Below are positions 1 through 7,721 of a DNA stretch of 64,000 nt, piece by piece. The stretch spans positions 468,940 through 532,939 of the forward strand of contig NZ_VLKC01000002.1 of assembly GCF_007830295.1 (NCBI RefSeq), read 5' to 3'. The translations under genes and the position numbers were made by a program. Numbering within the stretch: the stretch's first letter is position 1; each line of letters starts with the position of its first letter. Source of the stretch: Sporomusa sp. KB1 (GTDB taxonomy: Bacteria > Bacillota > Negativicutes > Sporomusales > Sporomusaceae). Below the pieces are notes generated by a model. The model was given only the letters and a program-made list of their open reading frames with translations, was not told the DNA's origin and did no database searches.

Positions 1-641
1 TCAAATTTAGTATTACCGGTAACAACCACCCGTGCCGGATCGGCGCCTAACCGGGTAATATATTGGGCATCAATGTTGGATTGCATGCAAAACTTGACAA
101 CAGTATTCAGCATGTCAGCTAGTACCCGTCGGAAGTAGATGTATCGATTTACACTCTTGTCGCTAATTCGGCCATTAACCATCATGGCCGGTATATTGAA
201 TTTCCGGACAACTTTGAGAAAGTTCGGCCACAATTCGGTTTCTACCATCAGAAATGCCTGTGGTCTGATTTTAGCAACAACCGAATAGCTAAGAAGCGGT
301 AAATCCAAAGGGAAAAAGATAATACCGTCTGCTTCCGGGATAATGCGTTTAGCCATAGCGTAACCACTAGCAGTAACTACCGATACCACAATGGGAATAC
401 CCGGCAATTCCTGCCGTATTTCTTTAACAATCGGACTCGCGGCCACAATCTCGCCGACTGATGCGGCATGCACCCAAATAGCCTCTTTGCCCGCAACTTT
501 TACCAGAGTTTCGGCCGGCAAGGCACCAAAGCTTTGCTTCACCCGCTCTGCAAACCCTTTTTCCCGGACAAGACGTACGACAAATACAGGCAATGCCAGG
601 ATGACTAGTATGACTGCCAGGATATTGTAAATAAAATACAT
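1..641 (-). CDS. waaA: 3-deoxy-D-manno-octulosonic acid (Kdo) transferase, 3' part cut by window edge
   Basis: N-terminal 213 residues of WaaA/KdtA, the inner-membrane enzyme that adds Kdo from CMP-Kdo to the lipid A precursor. The ATG at 641 follows a GAGGT ribosome site. The protein opens with a hydrophobic anchor (about residues 1-19), then the family motif HAASVGE near residue 50 and a further VETELWPN stretch typical of WaaA. It lies 16 bp after msbA and ends the lipid A gene run visible here. The C-terminal sugar-nucleotide-binding half is outside the window. Identity is secure; completeness cannot be judged. Confidence 0.93.
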   Translation of the reverse strand, partial: MYFIYNILAVILVILALPVFVVRLVREKGFAERVKQSFGALPAETLVKVAGKEAIWVHAASVGEIVAASPIVKEIRQELPGIPIVVSVVTASGYAMAKRIIPEADGIIFFPLDLPLLSYSVVAKIRPQAFLMVETELWPNFLKVVRKFNIPAMMVNGRISDKSVNRYIYFRRVLADMLNTVVKFCMQSNIDAQYITRLGADPARVVVTGNTKF

Positions 642-657
642 ATTGATACCTCGCCTC

Positions 658-2382
658 TTACTTATCGGCAAATTGCACTTGGTACAGCTTGCTGTACAGA
701 CTTCCTGCCGCCACTAATTCGGTATGGGAGCCGCTTTCGATAATTTGGCCTTTTTCTATAACTAAGATAACATCAGCGCGCTGTACGGTAGATAAACGAT
801 GAGCAATCACAAACGAGGTTCTGCCAACCATCAGCTTATCAAGTGCGCCCTGCACCAGTTTTTCACTTTCGGTATCAAGCGCCGAAGTGGCTTCATCCAG
901 TATCAGTACACGGGGATCTTTGAGAATAGCCCGGGCAATGGCAATACGCTGGCGCTGTCCGCCTGAAAGCTTGGAGCCGCGTTCACCAATCTGAGTATCA
1001 TATTTTTCAGGCATTGCCATTATAAATTCATGGGCATTGGCAGCTTTGGCCGCTGCAATCACCTGGTCTTTATTAGCTGCAAGATCGCCATACAAGATAT
1101 TTTCATATACCGAGCCGTTAAAAAGAACTGTCTCCTGTGGCACGATACCAATTTGCTCGCGCAAGGAATTCAAGGTAACAGTTTTAATATCATAACCATC
1201 AATGGTAATACGGCCTGCCGTTGGGTCATAAAAGCGGGGAATAAGGTTGGCAATCGTAGTTTTCCCGGCGCCACTGGGTCCAACAATAGCAATCATTTGT
1301 CCGGCCTCGGCCACTAAGGATACGCTGTTAAGTGCCGGTTCACCTGGTTTATAAGAGAAATCAACATTTTCAAAAGCTACTCGCCCGGTAATGCGCGGCA
1401 ACTCCTTGGCTCCTGGCAAATTTTGAATTTCAGGCACCGTATCAAGGACATCGAAAACGCGCTGCGCCGCGGCCAAGGCCCGCTGGATGTTGCCATACAC
1501 CCGGCTCAGGCGTTTGATGGGGTTGCTGATGTTAACCGCATAGATTAAAAAAGCAATCAGCGAGCCTGCTGTCAGGCTGCCGTTGATGACCTCAGTACCG
1601 CCATACCAGATGATAATGGTAATTCCAATAGCGACCAAAAATTCTACAACCGGGGTCAGCGTAGCCATGATTTGCGCCGTTTTCATTTGGGCGCGGAAGT
1701 TGGAATAGTTTTCGCGATTAAAGCGTCCGATCTCGTAGTCTTCCCGGACAAAGGATTTAATGACCCGTACTGCCGCAATGGTCTCCTGCAGAACAGAGGT
1801 AATATCTGCTGCCCGTTCCTGCATGATCCGGCTGGAAACGCGAAGACGTTTACCAAAAATACTAATGGCCTGGGCCACCAGCGGTAATGCAATAAAGGTC
1901 AACAGCGAGAGCTTCCAGTGCAGGTAGAACATGGCAGCCATGGAGCCAAGCAGTGTCATGCCTTCGGTAAACAGTTCAATCACACTTTCAACCAACGCAT
2001 TTTGCAATGCGGCCACATCATTGGTAATATGGCTCATGATAGCTCCTGTCTGGCGTTTTTCATAATAGGATAGGGATAATCGCTGCAAGTGGCGATATAC
2101 GGATTCCCGGATGTCTATAATGACCTTTTGTCCAATAAAGGACATCAAATAGGTCTGTCCGTAAAAGAAAACACCACGCAACAAATACACCATTACAATG
2201 CCGATGGCAATTTTGTTGAGCATGTCCATATCTTTGGAAGCAAGGACACCATCAATTACATCCTTAATTATCCAAGGCACGTACAGGTTGGCGCCGGAAG
2301 CAACTAAAATGCACACAATGGCCAGTGCAAAGCGCGGTAAATAAGGACGTATATAGCTGATTAACCGTAAGTAGAGCTTCAT
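658..2382 (-). CDS. msbA: lipid A export ABC transporter, fused permease/ATPase
   Basis: 574-residue half transporter: six-helix ABC exporter membrane domain (about residues 1-310) followed by an ATPase domain with Walker A GPSGAGKTT, signature LSGGQRQR, Walker B VLILDEATSALD and switch His in IAHRLS. MsbA flips lipid A-core across the inner membrane. The start at 2382 is chosen because GAGGTAACTAT precedes that ATG and it overlaps the lpxB stop as ATGA, which suggests translational coupling; a longer reading from 2406 lacks a ribosome site. The fold alone could fit other multidrug exporters, but the place between lpxB and waaA supports MsbA. Confidence 0.92.
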   Translation of the reverse strand: MKLYLRLISYIRPYLPRFALAIVCILVASGANLYVPWIIKDVIDGVLASKDMDMLNKIAIGIVMVYLLRGVFFYGQTYLMSFIGQKVIIDIRESVYRHLQRLSLSYYEKRQTGAIMSHITNDVAALQNALVESVIELFTEGMTLLGSMAAMFYLHWKLSLLTFIALPLVAQAISIFGKRLRVSSRIMQERAADITSVLQETIAAVRVIKSFVREDYEIGRFNRENYSNFRAQMKTAQIMATLTPVVEFLVAIGITIIIWYGGTEVINGSLTAGSLIAFLIYAVNISNPIKRLSRVYGNIQRALAAAQRVFDVLDTVPEIQNLPGAKELPRITGRVAFENVDFSYKPGEPALNSVSLVAEAGQMIAIVGPSGAGKTTIANLIPRFYDPTAGRITIDGYDIKTVTLNSLREQIGIVPQETVLFNGSVYENILYGDLAANKDQVIAAAKAANAHEFIMAMPEKYDTQIGERGSKLSGGQRQRIAIARAILKDPRVLILDEATSALDTESEKLVQGALDKLMVGRTSFVIAHRLSTVQRADVILVIEKGQIIESGSHTELVAAGSLYSKLYQVQFADK

Positions 2383-3527
2383 ATAGTTACCTCTTTTTTT
2401 CTGCACGCTACTTCTAGGATGACCTCTGCGACCCGTTTCACGGCACCGGTTTGACCAAGCTTCGCTTTTACTTCAGCCAAGTCTGCCTGCGTTTGGGTGT
2501 AAACTTGACTATCTGTGAGGATTTTCAGCGTTTCGGCCGCAATGTTCTCTGGATTAGCGTCATTTTGCAGTAATTCGGGGACAATGCGGCGCCCGGCAAT
2601 AATGTTAGGTAATCCGATATTAGGTATTTTAACCAAAAACTTGCCTAAAAAATAGGTAAGCGGAGCAAGTTTATAAATAATGACCGTAGGCGCCCCCATG
2701 ATAGAGGTCTCCAGGGTCGCTGTTCCAGAAGCGGCTATGGCAACATTTGCCAAACCCATTAGATCATAGGTATAATCGGTTGTTAAGGTAACAGGCACTT
2801 GGTAGCTGTCTATTATATCTTGCAGTATTTCCCGGGAAATTGTCGACGCTATGGGTAAAAAGAATTGACAGTCCGGCAATTTTTTCAGTATTAACTGACT
2901 TGCACCCAGCATTACCGGCAGTAGTTTGACAATTTCCTGCTGCCGGCTGCCTGGCATTAACAGTACAAGCGGCCGGTTTTGCTCGGCTTTAAAGTGTTGA
3001 TAGGCCTCTTCCTGAGTCATAGCCGGTCTTACAATATCTACCAGCGGGTGACCAACAAAAGTAACATCCGCACCGGCTGCTTTGTATATTTCAGCCTCAA
3101 AGGGAAAAATGGCCGCAACTTTATCTACTGTCTCGGCCACCCCTTTGGCCCGGCTGCGCCGCCACGCCCACGCTGAAGGGCAGATATACGACACAACCGG
3201 AATCCCTTTTGCTTTTGCAATTTTTGCCAGACGCATGTTAAAGTCCGCATAATCAATAACAACAAGCGCATCCGGACGTTCTTTATCCATAAGGGCCGCC
3301 AGGTTATCCCGCAATTCAAATAGCTTTCCTAAATTTTTTACGACTTCCACTAACCCCATAATTCCCTGACCGGCAATATCATAGTCTACTCGTACGCCTG
3401 CAGACCGCATGGCTTTGCTACCCATTCCAAAAAGTTCAATATCTGGCTGCAAAAGCTTGAGGGCGGCCGCCACACTGGCGCCATGCATATCACCTGAGGC
3501 CTCGCCGACTGAGAGCATGATTTTCAT
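2379..3527 (-). CDS. lpxB: lipid-A-disaccharide synthase
   Basis: 382 residues, the usual length of LpxB, a peripheral GT-B glycosyltransferase (family GT19) that joins UDP-2,3-diacylglucosamine to lipid X. The N-terminal GEASGDMHGA motif is diagnostic, and GHPLVD and LLMPGSRQQEI in the middle are typical of the family. The start at 3527 follows GGGAGGACACC. It lies 13 bp after lpxI, which makes its substrate lipid X, and overlaps msbA by 4 bp, so the three genes are probably one transcript. Confidence 0.96.
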   Translation of the reverse strand: MKIMLSVGEASGDMHGASVAAALKLLQPDIELFGMGSKAMRSAGVRVDYDIAGQGIMGLVEVVKNLGKLFELRDNLAALMDKERPDALVVIDYADFNMRLAKIAKAKGIPVVSYICPSAWAWRRSRAKGVAETVDKVAAIFPFEAEIYKAAGADVTFVGHPLVDIVRPAMTQEEAYQHFKAEQNRPLVLLMPGSRQQEIVKLLPVMLGASQLILKKLPDCQFFLPIASTISREILQDIIDSYQVPVTLTTDYTYDLMGLANVAIAASGTATLETSIMGAPTVIIYKLAPLTYFLGKFLVKIPNIGLPNIIAGRRIVPELLQNDANPENIAAETLKILTDSQVYTQTQADLAEVKAKLGQTGAVKRVAEVILEVACRKKEVTI

Positions 3528-3540
3528 GGTGTCCTCCCTA

Positions 3541-4344
3541 TTACATAGCAACGATGGTTATATTATTCATGTTAGCTAATTCAACAACTTGCTTTTTATC
3601 CACTAACAAGGTTTTGCCTGCTTCGACAACCAAAGCTACTGCCCCGGAGCCAATCATAGCCTTCAGGGTATCTGGCCCCACACTGGGAACATCAAAGCGG
3701 GCATCCTGCTGCGGTTTAGCAGCTTTTGCCACCACTGTACCGCCGCGGCCAAGGTCTCCCCCCCGCTTAATACAGGCATCGGTGCCTTCAATAGCTTCCA
3801 CAGCCATAACTGCCTTATTTTTTACAACAACGGTTTGGCCAATATCCAAACCGCCAAGTTGACGCGCCATAGCCAGGCCGTACTCCATATCCGCCTGTTC
3901 CTCCGGAGTGGGCTGGCGGGTTGTAAGTACACCTGGCGACGGCATAAGCTGACGAATAAACTGTGTCTGGTCAAACACACCCACACCGGCTTTAGCAAAT
4001 TCATGCACAAGTGCCAGCATGACAGTGTCATCATTCAAATCCGGAAGTTTGGCTAACAACTGCTGCATACGTGCATCCGGGCGCGCAGTGCCGCTGAAAA
4101 GGTGCTCCTTGGTAACCTTGCCCAGCATAGTAACTTGTTGTACGCCGTCTTGTTGCAGCAGACCAATCAGCTTATTCAATTCACCCAGGCCAACTGTGTG
4201 AAAACGGGTGACGGCTTGTTCCAGTTCTGCTTCCACCCCTGGCGCCACAGCTATGGCTATCACGTCAAAACCCATGCCGCGAGCGGCACGGGCAAATTCT
4301 ACTGGTAACCGGCCAATTCCGGCAATTAATCCGATTATATTCAT
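3541..4344 (-). CDS. lpxI: UDP-2,3-diacylglucosamine pyrophosphatase, LpxI type
   Basis: 267-residue DUF1009/LpxI family protein. LpxI hydrolyses UDP-2,3-diacylglucosamine to lipid X and UMP, and is unrelated in fold to LpxH. The start MNIIGLIAGIGRLPVEFA is typical; the conserved second-half stretch EGTDACIKRGGDLGRGG is the family signature. ATG 4344 follows GGCGGGAAACC; the longer reading to 4395 has no ribosome site. It sits between lpxA and lpxB exactly where the pathway needs this step, and no lpxH is seen in the window. Confidence 0.95.
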   Translation of the reverse strand: MNIIGLIAGIGRLPVEFARAARGMGFDVIAIAVAPGVEAELEQAVTRFHTVGLGELNKLIGLLQQDGVQQVTMLGKVTKEHLFSGTARPDARMQQLLAKLPDLNDDTVMLALVHEFAKAGVGVFDQTQFIRQLMPSPGVLTTRQPTPEEQADMEYGLAMARQLGGLDIGQTVVVKNKAVMAVEAIEGTDACIKRGGDLGRGGTVVAKAAKPQQDARFDVPSVGPDTLKAMIGSGAVALVVEAGKTLLVDKKQVVELANMNNITIVAM

Positions 4345-4528
4345 AATGGTTTCCCGCCTTATGTAGTTGATGCGGCACACTGCCGCATCAAGCACTGTTA
4401 TCCTACACTCTCTTTACTTTAATTGACCAATTGAGTATAAAAAAGCGCCGTATCAAACGCTGTTAGTATACAACTTTATGTCGCTCTTTACCTATAGGTT
4501 TTGCTGAGTAGCATTTACCTATTCACTC

Positions 4529-5350
4529 CTAATTATCTGATTCCCTGCGTCCACGGCAAATACCGCGTTCTGCGTTGCGCAGAAACCGCAGCATATGCTC
4601 GACTTCTTCACAGGCGTCCAGTTCCTGCTCCATTACGGCAATGGCCTGGGGCAGGCTAAGGCCGGAACGATAGAGCGTTTTATAGGCTTTTTTCAAATTG
4701 CTGCGAGCAACTGTGCCTACACCGGCGCGAGCGATACCAACACTGTTTAGGCCGCAAACTTTAGCCGGATGACCATCAACAATTACGAAAGGCGGAATAT
4801 CTTGTACAACCTTGGAAGCGCCGCCAATCATAGCATTCCGGCCAATTTTAACAAATTGATGCACACCAGCCAAACCACCGATAACGGCACGATCCTCTAC
4901 AATTACGTGACCAGCCAGGGTTGCAGCATTTGACATAATTACGTGGTTGCCAACAATACAGTTATGCGCAACATGGGTATAGGCCATCAGTAGGCAATTA
5001 GAACCAACCCGGGTTTCTTCCCCTTCGCCAGTAGCGCGATTAACTGTAGCAAATTCACGGATTTTGGTATTATCCCCGATAAACACGTAGCTTTTTTCGC
5101 CACGAAATTTCAAATCCTGTGGCTCAGCGCCGATAGAGGCACTGGGATAGATTACGCAGTTTTTGCCAATACTAGTCCAACCGTCAACCACTACGTGAGC
5201 GCCAATTTGCGTACCGTCTCCTATGAGCACATTCTCGCCAATAACGGCATAAGGCCCGATTTCTACATCTTTACCAATCCGGGCATTAGGATGGATTACT
5301 GCAGTTTCATGTATTTTATGCAATGGTATTACCACCGATTCCGGTTTCAT
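4529..5350 (-). CDS. lpxA: UDP-N-acetylglucosamine acyltransferase
   Basis: 273-residue left-handed beta-helix acyltransferase catalysing the first step of lipid A synthesis. Hexapeptide repeats (I-G-x-x-x-x-I spacing) run over about residues 20-190. The catalytic base is expected to be H129 in the VAHNC motif, and the acyl-ACP-dependent C-terminal helical domain follows. It is downstream of fabZ, whose reaction provides hydroxyacyl-ACP metabolism, with a 195-bp spacer that is unusually long for this gene run and holds a small palindrome. A GGGGAG ribosome site lies 11 bp before the ATG. Confidence 0.95.
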   Translation of the reverse strand: MKPESVVIPLHKIHETAVIHPNARIGKDVEIGPYAVIGENVLIGDGTQIGAHVVVDGWTSIGKNCVIYPSASIGAEPQDLKFRGEKSYVFIGDNTKIREFATVNRATGEGEETRVGSNCLLMAYTHVAHNCIVGNHVIMSNAATLAGHVIVEDRAVIGGLAGVHQFVKIGRNAMIGGASKVVQDIPPFVIVDGHPAKVCGLNSVGIARAGVGTVARSNLKKAYKTLYRSGLSLPQAIAVMEQELDACEEVEHMLRFLRNAERGICRGRRESDN

Positions 5351-5424
5351 ATCAAAATCAACTCCCCACTAGAATTAGAACTATATAAGCATATTTTATA
5401 TGTCGTTTATTGTTATATATATTC

Positions 5425-5438
5425 CGACTGGACAGTCG
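5425..5438. other. small palindrome upstream of lpxA
   Basis: A 6-bp perfect inverted repeat with a 2-bp centre (CGACTG/CAGTCG) lies in the AT-rich 195-bp gap between fabZ and lpxA, about 75 bp before the lpxA start. It could be an operator half-site pair or a small hairpin; there is no T-tract on the coding strand, so it is not a good terminator. Function unknown. Confidence 0.3.
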
Positions 5439-5545
5439 AAAAATGACATGCCGATTTTAGGCAAAATAAAGCTATACTCTCTAAAATACGTACATTACTA
5501 GCATTTATCAACCATCTTTAAGTGTTTATATCCGTTTTTCGATCA

Positions 5546-5977
5546 TTATACTGCTGTAAGTGCAAACAAAAATTCGGCTTCTGCCACAACCTGACCGTCA
5601 ACAGAGGCTTGTGCCCATAACTTGCCGATTGAACCGCGAAGTTTCAGAACCTCAGCTTCCATTCGGAGCTGATCACCAGGCGTAACCGGTTTTCTGAATT
5701 TAACCCGCTCCATTCCCCCAAAAACAGCCAGCTTGCCACGGTTTTCCTCAGGATATAGCATAGCTACACCGCCAACCTGAGCCATAGCTTCCAAAATAAG
5801 AACTCCCGGCATAACCGGTTTTTGCGGGAAATGTCCTGCGAAGAAATATTCATTGATGGTTACACTTTTTATGCCTACCGCCCGTTTCATTGGTTCAAGT
5901 TCAATAATACGGTCCACCAGTAGCATAGGATAACGGTGCGGAATAATGGCTTGAATCTCTGTTGCTGTCAAAATCAT
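5546..5977 (-). CDS. fabZ: 3-hydroxyacyl-[acyl-carrier-protein] dehydratase
   Basis: 143-residue hot-dog fold dehydratase of type II fatty acid synthesis. The active-site His (H49, in [12 protein letters not shown]) and Glu (E63, in LILEAMAQ) are both present. It acts on 3-hydroxyacyl-ACP, the pool from which LpxA and LpxD draw their acyl chains, so its place between lpxC and lpxA ties membrane-lipid and lipid A supply together. GAGGAGG lies upstream of ATG 5977, and lpxC ends 26 bp before. Confidence 0.96.
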   Translation of the reverse strand: MILTATEIQAIIPHRYPMLLVDRIIELEPMKRAVGIKSVTINEYFFAGHFPQKPVMPGVLILEAMAQVGGVAMLYPEENRGKLAVFGGMERVKFRKPVTPGDQLRMEAEVLKLRGSIGKLWAQASVDGQVVAEAEFLFALTAV

Positions 5978-6003
5978 CTAGGAAACGCCTCCTCAACTCT
6001 TCA

Positions 6004-6831
6004 TCACATACTTGCTTTTACAATCTCTTTGGCCAATGCCGTATTAAGCGCATGACTTGACTTTACGGCAATAACATGACCGGCAATACGGCCAGCTAGT
6101 GCCAAATCGCCAATTACATCTAAAATTTTATGCCGGACCAGTTCATCAGAGAACCGCAGCGGCGTTAAGCAATTTTCATCATCGTATACTACTACATTGT
6201 CCAGGCTGCCTCCCAAAGCCAAGCCCTGGGCTTTGAGAGTCTCTACCTCGTGCATAAAACCGATGGTACGAGCCGGAGCCAGTTCCCGGGCGAAAACTTC
6301 AGGAGTTATTTCATAGTCACCAAACTGAACACCTAACAGTGGGTGCGGGTTAATTGAGGTAAAGGTGATGCGAAATCCATCATAAGGTAAAATAGTAATA
6401 AATTTTTCAGGATACCGCACTGTTATGGCTTGTTTAATAATAATGGGCGGACGACGCAGTTCAGAGAGTACCTGGGTGCCTGCTGTTTCAAATAGTTTAA
6501 GAAAAAGCAATGAACTGCCGTCAGCTACCGGTGGTTCCACAGAGGAAATTTCCACCAGACAGTTGTCAATGCCCATAGCGGCAAATGCAGCCAATAGGTG
6601 TTCCACGGTAAAAACTTTGGCCTCGCCAGCTTCTAGCGTAGTTGCCCGCATGGTATTGGTTACGTTGATTGCCTTAGCCGCAACACGAGGTGTACCAGTA
6701 AGGTCAGTCCGGGCAAATACAATGCCACTACCGGCAGGTGCCGGGTTCAAAGCAATGGTTACATCCCGCCCTGAGTGCAAGCCGATACCGGTATAAGTTA
6801 CGCGCGAAGCTACTGTGGTTTGGCGATCCAT
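6004..6831 (-). CDS. lpxC: UDP-3-O-acyl-N-acetylglucosamine deacetylase
   Basis: 275-residue zinc amidase performing the committed step of lipid A synthesis. Zinc ligands are visible as H78 (VEHLLAA), H234 and D238 (VRHKILDVIGD), and the catalytic-site H260 lies in KSSHALN. This is the unfused form: no FabZ domain is attached, and fabZ follows as a separate gene. The ribosome site AGGAGG precedes ATG 6831. The 91-bp gap from the upstream ATPase gene contains no clear terminator, so co-transcription is possible. Confidence 0.96.
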   Translation of the reverse strand: MDRQTTVASRVTYTGIGLHSGRDVTIALNPAPAGSGIVFARTDLTGTPRVAAKAINVTNTMRATTLEAGEAKVFTVEHLLAAFAAMGIDNCLVEISSVEPPVADGSSLLFLKLFETAGTQVLSELRRPPIIIKQAITVRYPEKFITILPYDGFRITFTSINPHPLLGVQFGDYEITPEVFARELAPARTIGFMHEVETLKAQGLALGGSLDNVVVYDDENCLTPLRFSDELVRHKILDVIGDLALAGRIAGHVIAVKSSHALNTALAKEIVKASM

Positions 6832-6922
6832 AGGTTTCCTCCTGAGTTGTCTAAGTCCAATTAATTTTACAGGATATTGAGATTTTGTGCAAGTATGTTA
6901 GTGAACTTAAGGAAACGAATCG

Positions 6923-7696
6923 TTATGCAATACGTTTACCAGCCAGAGTACGGGCACTGGTATTTAGTTGGTACTCAATAAGTTCTTTATACTGACGGCC
7001 AACGTGAGAAGCCGGATTAACAAACACTTGGCTGGGAATGCCCGACTCTACGATGGTGCCTTTTTCCATCAGCACAATGCGGTCGGCTACATGTAGTGCA
7101 AAAGCAATTTCATGGGTCACCACCAGCATGGTGGCCGCCCGGTATTTGGCCAGTTCTTCCATAACGACAAGAACTTCTCTTACTAACATGGGGTCAAGGG
7201 ATGCAGTAGGCTCATCCCACAACATGAGTTCTGGTTCAAAGGCCAGCGCCCGGGCAATGCCTACCCGTTGTTGCTGCCCGCCGGACAGTTGCTCTGGTTT
7301 GTGGTCTTGCAACTGTTCCATACCTACTTTGGTCATGGCAGCAAGCGCCTTGTCATAGGCCTCTTCTTTGGTTTGTCCCCCCATGACTAATCCCAGCATG
7401 ACATTTTCAATCGCGCTAAGACGATTGATAAGATTAAAGTGCTGAAATACATAGCCAATACGTTTACGTACCTTTCTTAGCTCATCCTCCCTTACTTGGG
7501 TAATGTCCAGGCCATCAAAAACAATCGAGCCACTATCTGGTTCAATTAAACGATTAATTGTCCTGATGGTTGTTGACTTACCACAACCTGACGGCCCCAT
7601 GATGACAACAGTCTCACCAGGTGCCACTTCCAGGCTAAGGTTGTTGACAGCTACCAGACTGCCAAATTTTTTATACAGGTTCTGGATGGTAAGCAT
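6923..7696 (-). CDS. ABC transporter ATPase, polar-amino-acid (GlnQ) type, in lipid A cluster
   Basis: 257-residue ABC ATPase. Walker A is GPSGCGKST, the signature LSGGQQQRVGIARAL, Walker B LMLWDEPTASLDP and the switch His lies in VVTHEIAF. The sequence is of the GlnQ/ArtP kind. No amino-acid-binding protein or ordinary permease is nearby; the only partner is the 784-residue membrane protein ending 25 bp upstream, which carries an EAA-like C-terminal loop. GGAGGTG 7 bp before ATG 7696 fixes the start. I infer an envelope transporter rather than amino-acid uptake; the substrate is unknown. Confidence 0.85.
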   Translation of the reverse strand: MLTIQNLYKKFGSLVAVNNLSLEVAPGETVVIMGPSGCGKSTTIRTINRLIEPDSGSIVFDGLDITQVREDELRKVRKRIGYVFQHFNLINRLSAIENVMLGLVMGGQTKEEAYDKALAAMTKVGMEQLQDHKPEQLSGGQQQRVGIARALAFEPELMLWDEPTASLDPMLVREVLVVMEELAKYRAATMLVVTHEIAFALHVADRIVLMEKGTIVESGIPSQVFVNPASHVGRQYKELIEYQLNTSARTLAGKRIA

Positions 7697-7721
7697 ACTG
7701 CTCACCTCCATTCTAGTCATA